A stretch of DNA of 22,110 bases from an uncultured Bacilli bacterium (lineage in GTDB: Bacteria > Bacillota_I > Bacilli_A > RF39 > UBA660), in assembly GCA_934098485.1 (NCBI GenBank), contig CAKOOH010000013.1, positions 1-22,110 on the forward strand, written 5' to 3'. The position numbers and the translations under genes were made by a program. The notes beneath the pieces are model-generated. The model was not told the origin of the DNA, did not search any database, and saw nothing but the letters and a program-made list of their open reading frames with translations. This document shows, in pieces, positions 16,108 to 22,110 of this stretch (positions are counted from its first letter, which is position 1; each line of letters starts with the position of its first letter).

Positions 16108-17003
16108 CCTTTATGTCTGTTTATTAATTCATTTATCTTTCTAAAATGGTGATTAATTCCAGATTTAGTGATGGATTTATTAGTTTCCAAAGAGATAATT
16201 TCAGCAAGCTCCCCCATCGATGTATCGGGGTACTTTTTTTTGTAAGAAATTATTTCTTTCGCGCGGTCATCTAAAAGATTTATTAAATCATTATCTTCTA
16301 AATATTTTATATTATCTAAAACTAATTTACTGGATTTCAATGATTTTTCGACATTGGCTTGCTCACAGTTATTTAGACGATTTACCATATTTTTATGATC
16401 TTTATAAATACGAATATCTTCAAAATAAAATAAAGAATTTATAGCTCCTAAATAGTTAATTAAATCAGCGATATTTTCACTTTTTTTAATATATACCATA
16501 TACTCTTTTTCTCTTTTTAAAATTTTACTATTTAAATTTAAATCATGTAAGAGTTTGTTTATTAAAGTGGCTTTGCTTTTTTCTTTCGTAAAGAACTCAA
16601 GATGATATTTGTTTTTCTTAGGATCATTGACACTACCACATGATAGAAATATTCCTTTAAGAAACGCTACTTTTTCTTCTTTGCTTGCTTCATTTATATT
16701 AGCAAGGGTGTTATTTATATCGGAAACTATAATATCTTTTTTTTCTTTAATTTCTAGAATATAGATATTTTTCTTTCTAAATCTTTTAATGGTACGAACG
16801 GTTAATCTAATTTCGACATTGTAAAATATTTTAAGAAGTTTAAAAAGCCATCTAGCTACGGAAGCATTTTCTGTATATATTAATATTTCATCATCTGTGA
16901 TAGTACTATTAAATGATAAATAAACAAGTAAGGATATTAGATCTTCAGGAGTATTGTTATAAATTTTAGTTATTTCATCTTTTATTTGGGTTGTGAAAGA
17001 CAT
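16104..17003 (-). CDS. whiA: WhiA family DNA-binding regulator
   Basis: WhiA is a conserved Gram-positive protein with a degenerate LAGLIDADG homing-endonuclease fold and a C-terminal helix-turn-helix. It acts in sporulation or cell division control in relatives. Here it has 299 residues. The N-terminal domain runs to about 100 and the LAGLIDADG-like domain covers about 110-205 (FLKGIFLSCGSVNDP). The signature NCEQANVEKSLKSS (about 214-227) and the C-terminal KKYPDTSMGELAEI...SGINHHFRKI (about 255-292) are clear. The frame could begin at GTG 17010-17012, but GAG...ATG spacing favours ATG 17001-17003. In many Firmicutes whiA follows yvcJ/yvcK; those genes are absent here and it has its own promoter. 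Confidence 0.95.
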   Translation of the reverse strand: MSFTTQIKDEITKIYNNTPEDLISLLVYLSFNSTITDDEILIYTENASVARWLFKLLKIFYNVEIRLTVRTIKRFRKKNIYILEIKEKKDIIVSDINNTLANINEASKEEKVAFLKGIFLSCGSVNDPKKNKYHLEFFTKEKSKATLINKLLHDLNLNSKILKREKEYMVYIKKSENIADLINYLGAINSLFYFEDIRIYKDHKNMVNRLNNCEQANVEKSLKSSKLVLDNIKYLEDNDLINLLDDRAKEIISYKKKYPDTSMGELAEIISLETNKSITKSGINHHFRKINELINRHKG

Positions 17004-17025
17004 AGTAATCACTCATTTCATAAAG

Positions 17026-17054
17026 ATTATATAATTTTTATAAGATATTAGCAA
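17026..17054 (-). promoter_or_regulatory. Promoter of whiA
   Basis: On the minus strand, -35 TTGCTA (17049-17054) is followed after exactly 17 bp by -10 TATAAT (17026-17031). It lies between the whiA start and the end of the upstream repeat-protein gene. Confidence 0.7.
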
Positions 17055-17087
17055 TTGTTCTTTTACGAATATATTTTAATAATTATT

Positions 17088-18317
17088 TTAAACGTCATCA
17101 TTATCTAATATTCTTTTGATTTTGAAAATAGGATTTTGAGGTTTAAATGATGATGATTCTTGCTCTTTTAAAGCAGCGGCATATTCTAAGTCTAAAGCTA
17201 TTGCTTTTTTAGAAGAGATTCTTCGCTTTCCAAGCATTTCTAGGTAAACTCTTAAAATTAAGTAATTGTTACCTTTTTCCATATTTGCAAATAGATAATC
17301 AATAAACTTTTTTCTGGTTTTAAAAGGTAGGTTTAATTCAATTAAATAACTACCTATATTTGTTTTTTCCGTAATGCTTGAAAAAAGTAAAGATAAACTA
17401 TCTTCTTCAGAATTTTTTGGTGATTCTAAATCTTTATTTATTTCATTTTGGATTAACTCCGTGAGCATGTCAATATAGTCAATATCTTGAATATTAATTA
17501 ATGCATGTAATGATTTTTCTTTATTGGCACCTTTTATATCTCTCGCAAATTTATAAATATATTCGGCATTACCTGTTGCAATTATAGCATCTTCTAATTT
17601 TGAAATGGTTGCACCCTCTACTTCTTTGGCAAAATAATAAATAAATTCAAAATCTCCATCTGCAATTATCACGTTCTCCAGTTTTTCAATATTGGCACCT
17701 TTTATGTCTCTAGCAAAGTAAAATATATATTCAATGTTATTAGTCGCAATTATAGCATCTTCTAATTTTGAAATATTGGAACCTTTTACATCTCTAGCAA
17801 ATAAGTAAATATATTCGGCATCATCTGTTGCAATTATAGCATCTTCTAATTTTGAAATATTGGCGCCCTCTATATCTCTAGCAAAGTAAAATATATATTC
17901 GGCATCATCTGTTGCAATTATGGCATCTTCTAATTTTGAAATGTTTGCGCCTTTTACATCTCTAGCAAATAAGTAAATATATTCAGCATCACCTGTGGCA
18001 ATTATGGCATTTTCTAATTTAGAATTCCATTTATTAATAGCAAATGTCAAAATATACTTAGGTGTTAACTTTAATACTATATACATTTGTTTATCATCTA
18101 GTATGATATTTCCTACTTTTGTAGCAAACACTTCTAACATACAATAATCATAGTAAGTATTATATTTTAATGTTGACAAAAGCAAATAATTTAAAATTGC
18201 TTTCAATTCGTCATGATGCTCACCACAATAATCGTAATCATTGTTTTGAATATTTTGAATTATTTCATTGATATTTCTGCTAATATATTGATTCTTTAAA
18301 TCTTCTTCGCTAAGCAT
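17088..18317 (-). CDS. Helical-repeat protein of unknown function (28-residue repeats), paralogue A
   Basis: A 409-residue cytoplasmic protein with no signal peptide or membrane segment. An N-terminal unit of about 96 residues contains CGEHHDELKAILNYLLL and a last segment (PKYILTFAI) that already resembles the repeats. Six repeats of 28 residues follow (97-264), consensus NISKLEDAIIAT.DAEYIY.FARD.KGA, then one degenerate copy. The C-terminal unit (about 310-409) has LPFKTRKKFIDYLF, NNYLILRVYLEML and ALDLEYAAALKEQE. The repeats are predicted to be pairs of helices forming a solenoid. The ATG has AAAGGGGAG upstream and its own promoter. The next gene upstream is a longer paralogue with identical organisation. 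I do not recognise a named family; a scaffold or binding role is inference only. No clear terminator follows. Confidence 0.85.
   Translation of the reverse strand: MLSEEDLKNQYISRNINEIIQNIQNNDYDYCGEHHDELKAILNYLLLSTLKYNTYYDYCMLEVFATKVGNIILDDKQMYIVLKLTPKYILTFAINKWNSKLENAIIATGDAEYIYLFARDVKGANISKLEDAIIATDDAEYIFYFARDIEGANISKLEDAIIATDDAEYIYLFARDVKGSNISKLEDAIIATNNIEYIFYFARDIKGANIEKLENVIIADGDFEFIYYFAKEVEGATISKLEDAIIATGNAEYIYKFARDIKGANKEKSLHALINIQDIDYIDMLTELIQNEINKDLESPKNSEEDSLSLLFSSITEKTNIGSYLIELNLPFKTRKKFIDYLFANMEKGNNYLILRVYLEMLGKRRISSKKAIALDLEYAAALKEQESSSFKPQNPIFKIKRILDNDDV
17526..18029 (-). repeat. 84-bp coding tandem repeat, six copies
   Basis: Six in-frame units of exactly 84 bp (28 codons) encode residues 97-264. 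Neighbouring copies share long near-identical DNA blocks such as GCATCTTCTAATTTTGAAAT (plus strand) at 84- and 168-bp steps. Confidence 0.92.
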
Positions 18318-18344
18318 AAAAATACTCCCCTTTTAAGCTTGTCT

Positions 18345-18372
18345 ATTATAGCATAAATTACTTAAAATGCAA
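18345..18372 (-). promoter_or_regulatory. Promoter of repeat-protein paralogue A
   Basis: On the minus strand, -35 TTGCAT (18367-18372) is followed after 16 bp by -10 TATAAT (18345-18350). The sequence around it matches the promoter of paralogue B almost base for base, so the tandem duplication included the promoter. Confidence 0.75.
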
Positions 18373-18390
18373 CTATGTTTTTTTACAATA

Positions 18391-18429
18391 AAAAAGGTCA
18401 TTAATAAATTTTCTATTAAAGACCTTTTT
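18391..18429 (-). terminator. Terminator after repeat-protein paralogue B
   Basis: A long hairpin pairs 18421-18429 with 18391-18399 (AAAAAGGTC/GACCTTTTT). It is extended inward by TATTAA/TTAATA around a 7-base loop. T runs on the minus strand follow the stem. Confidence 0.75.
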
Positions 18430-18491
18430 AAATTTTTGAATTTTATAATTTTTATGGGATAATCGCAAATGTTCTATAATTCTTTTATTAA

Positions 18492-19985
18492 TTATTTTTT
18501 AGAATTATCACTATCTACTATTCTTTTGATTTCTAAAACAGGATTTTGTGGTTTCATAGGTGATGCTTCTTGTTCTTTTAAAGCAGCAGCATATTCTAAG
18601 TCTAATGCTTCGGCTTCCTCTTTAGTAATTACGGGCTTATTTAACATTTTTAAATAAACTCTTAAAATTAAATAGTTATTATCTTTATCAATATTATCAA
18701 ATAAATAATCAGCAAACATTTTTTTAATATTAACAGGTAATTTTAATTCATATATATAACTGCCTAAATTTGTTTTTTTGGCAACACTTGAAAAATTCTC
18801 ATTGGTGAAAGCATTATTTACATATACAGAATAATTTACTTCAATATTACAATGTTTAAGTAATTTTACAAATAAGGTGATATATTTTTTGTTTAGAATA
18901 TCATGAGTATTAATTATCGCATAAAATAACTTTTTAATATTGGCACCTTTTATGTCTCTGGCAAATCTATAAATGTATTCAGCATTATCGGTTGCGATTA
19001 CAGCATCTTCTAATTTTTCAATATTAGCACCATATATATCTTTAGCAAATTTATAAATATATTCAGCATTACCAGTGGCAATTACAGCGTCTTCTAGTTT
19101 TGAAATGCTTGCGACTTTTACGTCTTTAGCAAATAAGTAAATATATTTGGCGTTTCCAGTAGCAATTATTCCGTCAGTTAATTTTTCAATATTGGCACCT
19201 TTTATATTTAGAGCGAATTTATAAATGTATTCAGCATTACCGGTTGCAATTATGGCATCTTCTAATTTAGAAATGTTGGCGCCTTCTACATCTCTGGCAA
19301 AATAATAAATATATTCAGCGTTTCCAGTGGCAATTATTCCGTCGGTTAATTTTTCAATGTTTATACCCTTTATTTGTAAAGCATATATATAGATATATTC
19401 GGCATCGCCACTGGCAATTATTCCATCAGTTAAAACTTCTTTATCTGCTCCTTCTATAAGATAGGCAAAGTTGTAAATATATTCAGCGTTCCTAGTTGCA
19501 CTAATTCCAGCAGACAATTTTTTAATGTCGGCACCTTTTACATCTCTGGCAAAGTAAAATATATATTCCTCATCTTCGGTCGCAATTATAGCATCTTCTA
19601 ATTTAGAAATGTTTGCGCCTTTTACTGCTAATGCAAAATTATAAATATAATAAGCATCGTTAGTTGCTATTATGGCATCTTCTAATTTAGAATTCATTGT
19701 ATTAATAGCAAAATTCAAAATATACCTAGGTTCTAAATTTAATACTATATCAATTTCTTTATCATCCAAGATGATATTTCTAACATTTTTAGTAAATTCT
19801 TCTAGCATGTCACCATTATAGCCTTCAGAATTTTCTGATGCTAATAAAAGTAAATAATTTAAAATTGCTTTCAATTCATCATGATGATCACCACAATAAT
19901 TATAATTATTGTTTTTTATATTTTTAATTATAGTTTTAATATTTCTACCAATATATTGATACTTTAAATCATTGTCACTAAGCAT
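18492..19985 (-). CDS. Helical-repeat protein of unknown function (28-residue repeats), paralogue B
   Basis: A 497-residue paralogue of the adjacent 17088-18317 gene, with the same three-part design. The N-terminal unit (1-96) has CGDHHDELKAILNYLLLL. Nine 28-residue repeats (97-348) follow plus a degenerate tenth, then the C-terminal unit with LPVNIKKMFADYLF and ALDLEYAAALKEQE. The difference in length is essentially the number of repeats (nine against six). Some copies alternate between SKLEDAIIATGNAEYIYKFA and EKLTDGIIATGNAEYIYYFA types, suggesting duplication of two-unit blocks. A longer frame could start at 20027, but AAAGGAG is correctly spaced only for the ATG at 19983-19985. It has its own promoter and terminator. 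There is no export signal, and the function is unknown. Confidence 0.85.
   Translation of the reverse strand: MLSDNDLKYQYIGRNIKTIIKNIKNNNYNYCGDHHDELKAILNYLLLLASENSEGYNGDMLEEFTKNVRNIILDDKEIDIVLNLEPRYILNFAINTMNSKLEDAIIATNDAYYIYNFALAVKGANISKLEDAIIATEDEEYIFYFARDVKGADIKKLSAGISATRNAEYIYNFAYLIEGADKEVLTDGIIASGDAEYIYIYALQIKGINIEKLTDGIIATGNAEYIYYFARDVEGANISKLEDAIIATGNAEYIYKFALNIKGANIEKLTDGIIATGNAKYIYLFAKDVKVASISKLEDAVIATGNAEYIYKFAKDIYGANIEKLEDAVIATDNAEYIYRFARDIKGANIKKLFYAIINTHDILNKKYITLFVKLLKHCNIEVNYSVYVNNAFTNENFSSVAKKTNLGSYIYELKLPVNIKKMFADYLFDNIDKDNNYLILRVYLKMLNKPVITKEEAEALDLEYAAALKEQEASPMKPQNPVLEIKRIVDSDNSKK
18942..19697 (-). repeat. 84-bp coding tandem repeat, nine copies
   Basis: Nine in-frame 84-bp units encode residues 97-348 of paralogue B. 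The unit length and phase are the same as in paralogue A, and no unit carries an indel. Confidence 0.92.
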
Positions 19986-20010
19986 AAGACACTCTCCTTT
20001 AAATGTTTTT

Positions 20011-20038
20011 ATTATAACATAGATCACTTAGAATACAA
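20011..20038 (-). promoter_or_regulatory. Promoter of repeat-protein paralogue B
   Basis: On the minus strand, -35 TTGTAT (20033-20038) is followed after 16 bp by -10 TATAAT (20011-20016). AAAGGAG lies close downstream. It is homologous to the promoter at 18345-18372. Confidence 0.75.
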
Positions 20039-20050
20039 CTACATTTCTTC

Positions 20051-20079
20051 ATAATAAAAAGGTCTTTAATTGACCTTTT
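20051..20079 (-). terminator. Terminator of surface-protein paralogue 2
   Basis: An 8-bp perfect stem AAAAGGTC/GACCTTTT (20072-20079 with 20057-20064) has a 7-base loop and is followed by TTATTATG on the minus strand. The TAA stop (20078-20080) overlaps the stem base. Confidence 0.82.
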
Positions 20080-22030
20080 AGGATGTCTTAATTACATAAG
20101 GATTAGTGGCCGTGCCGTCACCAGATGTGCCATCACTACTAGCAATGGTTACTGATGATAATAAAGCAATGGCTGGTCTTAGTCCATAACTAGCAGAAAC
20201 TACTCCCTCTAAAAAAGCGCCTGCACTATTTACATAGATATTTGACATTAATATAGCATCTCTTAAAGATTCCAATGTACTTTCGGCACGTCCTGCTGGA
20301 CTTAAAGTCCAATAAGCAGTTTTGGCATTAGCATATAAATAATATGTTGTATTATTAGCATCACTAGAGCCGTCTTCTTCCGGTGTCTTTGCTCCGGCAA
20401 AAGCGACTTCATCCGCAGTAAGAAGACCTATTTTATAGTCTAATTCGCCTACTCCATTACTTCCTTTAAGTTTACCGTTACCATTAATTGTATCACTAGA
20501 GGTAAATCTAGATAGATTTTTATCTACATTAGTTTTACTAATGGTATCGCAAAGTAAGGACGCACTATGTTCAAGATTGGGATTAATTAATCTTTTATAT
20601 GCTCCATAGTCACCCCAATTATCAGAATATCCATCGTATCCTACTAAATTTTTATCATTGCACCAGATGGTATCGGCTAACATGTCATTATAATTTCTAA
20701 GTTTTGAATCGTACCAGGTTTTAAGATTTATTAAAATGGTACTATCATTTCTATTTTCATGTTCGGCAGCATATGATGATGAATCGGGAGAGCCATACAT
20801 AAACCCGACATAAGCATTTAATAGCTCACTTGGATTAAACTTAGTAGTTACGGTGTTTCCTTTATATTTAGCAAATGATAAGTTATTACCTGTTTGGTTA
20901 CAAGGATTTTCTAAACTAGAGTCATTGCGATTATATAATACTAATTTAATAGCACCATTACCCGTTATTCTTACGATACGCCAGCACATATTAGCAAAAA
21001 CTACAAAATTATTTGTTACTGCACCTCTATAATAAAATGATGTTCCATAATCATCTGGGGTAAATGCTAAAACCTTTTCATTTGCCGTGCTTATTTCTTT
21101 TCCTGGGATTGTAGCAGGTGTACCTATAACATTTCCATTTCTCATAGCAGCTAATAAAGTGCCGTCTGCTGCAGTATACCAACCAGTTGGGGCTTTTATT
21201 TCTTCGCCAGTTTTTTCCGTAAAATACACTTTACAAGTGGTATTTCTTGAATCAATACTAACAACATTAATTACCCATTTAGTACCACTCCACACAGCCG
21301 TTCCTACGACATTACTTGTACTATTAGTTGGAGATTTGCAACTGATACTAACGTTAAAGTTATCAGTAGTAGGAAAAGCCTCTACCTCTACTCCTTCAAC
21401 ATAGGCAATTATTTGAAGATTGCCATCCAATGTAGAAGATGAAATACTGTTTGTTATCTGATTTTCTAAGGCTAATTCATTATGACTATAGCCAGCATTT
21501 AAATTTATTTGAATATAATAGTTACTACTTGACTGATTATCTGATATTAAAATTAATGATTTTGACTTTTCGGCTTTGATAGTGCCATTTACATATGGGG
21601 TTTCGGCTTGATAGGCAATATCTATTTCTGATGGAGTGTCTAAAAATGAAGTACATTTTTCATCAGTACATACCTTGTAGGTGATTTCATATTTGGTATC
21701 AAAAATGTTTTTTGAAATAAGAGTTACGTTAAACTGCTCGGTTTTGCCAGCTTTAAGTAATATAATTCGGTCACCAATAATAGTATTTGATGGTATTTTA
21801 GTTCCTACACTTTCATTAAGCTCCACTTCATTTATGATCATATTATATTTTAAATCACCAATGGTTATATCAGTGCCTTTATTATTTTTTGATGCGGTAT
21901 ATCTGGCAAAAGTCACATTTAAGGCTAGACAAAAAAGCATTAATATAGATATAAGGCTTAAATACTTGAACCTCTTATTTTTCTTTACAATATTCCAAAT
22001 GTCATTTATTTTACTTTTAAATTTATACAT
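20078..22030 (-). CDS. Membrane-anchored surface protein, putatively phase-variable (paralogue 2)
   Basis: A 650-residue protein with a basic N-terminus, one signal-anchor helix (about 23-42, then FARYTASKNN) and a beta-rich extracellular stalk of about 270 residues. That stalk is unrelated in sequence to the stalk of the 6625-8286 protein. From about residue 300 the two proteins are clearly homologous: DDYGTSFYYRGAVTNNF, CWRIVRITGNG, AEHENRNDSTILINLKTWYD, LADTIWCNDKN, IGLLTADEVAFAG, AYWTLSPAG and YGLRPAIALLSSVTI. The C-terminal domain resembles the DUF6273-like or lectin type; ligand unknown. There is no sorting motif at the C-terminus. GGGTGAT lies upstream of the ATG, in the same place as in paralogue 1. 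The promoter carries the same G8 spacer tract, so on/off or graded expression by slippage is likely. Confidence 0.88.
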   Translation of the reverse strand: MYKFKSKINDIWNIVKKNKRFKYLSLISILMLFCLALNVTFARYTASKNNKGTDITIGDLKYNMIINEVELNESVGTKIPSNTIIGDRIILLKAGKTEQFNVTLISKNIFDTKYEITYKVCTDEKCTSFLDTPSEIDIAYQAETPYVNGTIKAEKSKSLILISDNQSSSNYYIQINLNAGYSHNELALENQITNSISSSTLDGNLQIIAYVEGVEVEAFPTTDNFNVSISCKSPTNSTSNVVGTAVWSGTKWVINVVSIDSRNTTCKVYFTEKTGEEIKAPTGWYTAADGTLLAAMRNGNVIGTPATIPGKEISTANEKVLAFTPDDYGTSFYYRGAVTNNFVVFANMCWRIVRITGNGAIKLVLYNRNDSSLENPCNQTGNNLSFAKYKGNTVTTKFNPSELLNAYVGFMYGSPDSSSYAAEHENRNDSTILINLKTWYDSKLRNYNDMLADTIWCNDKNLVGYDGYSDNWGDYGAYKRLINPNLEHSASLLCDTISKTNVDKNLSRFTSSDTINGNGKLKGSNGVGELDYKIGLLTADEVAFAGAKTPEEDGSSDANNTTYYLYANAKTAYWTLSPAGRAESTLESLRDAILMSNIYVNSAGAFLEGVVSASYGLRPAIALLSSVTIASSDGTSGDGTATNPYVIKTS

Positions 22031-22057
22031 AGAAAATCACCCGATATTTTCTATATA

Positions 22058-22085
22058 ATTATACTAATAACCCCCCCCATGTCAA
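22058..22085 (-). promoter_or_regulatory. Promoter with G8 homopolymer in the -35/-10 spacer (second copy)
   Basis: On the minus strand, a consensus -35 TTGACA (22080-22085) and -10 TATAAT (22058-22063) are separated by 16 bp. The spacer contains eight consecutive G (C8 at 22071-22078 on the plus strand). Flanking bases from 22041 to the right edge closely match 8298-8367. Confidence 0.82.
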
Positions 22086-22110
22086 GTTAATATCGTGCAT
22101 ATAAAAAGTC

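Overview
The window comes from an AT-rich, low-GC Gram-positive genome, most likely a member of the Bacilli/Mollicutes-like lineage, perhaps an uncultured gut organism. The evidence is a T-box-controlled valS, WhiA, a LytR-CpsA-Psr protein, a clostridial-type nucleoside kinase, strong GGAG-type ribosome binding sites, TAA/TAG-only stops and consensus sigma-A promoters. Intact Trp (TGG) codons and unbroken frames argue for the standard genetic code. The lineage is inference.

Layout. 1-3062 (minus): the first 1020 codons of a large gene that runs off the left edge. It has a degenerate sigma-factor-like N-terminus followed by eleven complete 72-residue repeats. 3122-6605 (minus): a promoter, a valine-specific T-box riboswitch, an HD-domain hydrolase gene and valS, all one operon. 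6625-8342 (minus): a membrane-anchored surface protein whose promoter carries a run of eight G between the -35 and -10 boxes. 8437-9858 (plus): a lone GspE/PilB-type ATPase, sharing a bidirectional terminator with the next gene. 9886-12748 (minus): a CpsA-like LCP protein, a DUF2207-like membrane protein and a small membrane protein with an apparent frameshift. 12909-15479 (minus): a uridine-kinase-like nucleoside kinase followed by GAPDH. 15538-17054: clpP (plus) and whiA (minus), convergent with overlapping stop codons. 17088-20038 (minus): two tandem paralogues built of 28-residue helical repeats. 20057-22085 (minus): a second surface protein with a conserved C-terminal half and the same G8 promoter module.

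How it fits together. The housekeeping genes (valS, gapA, udk-like, clpP, whiA) are interleaved with fast-evolving repetitive genes. The two surface-protein genes lie about 14 kb apart. They share a promoter cassette of roughly 70 bp and a C-terminal domain but not their N-terminal stalks. The homopolymeric G tract lies in the promoter spacer and gives a 16-bp spacing, so slippage by one base would reach the optimal 17 bp. This is the classic architecture of phase-variable (contingency) surface genes and is the most interesting signal in the window. Next in interest are the sigma-like tandem-repeat protein, whose repeats show recent duplication, and the tandem 28-residue-repeat genes.
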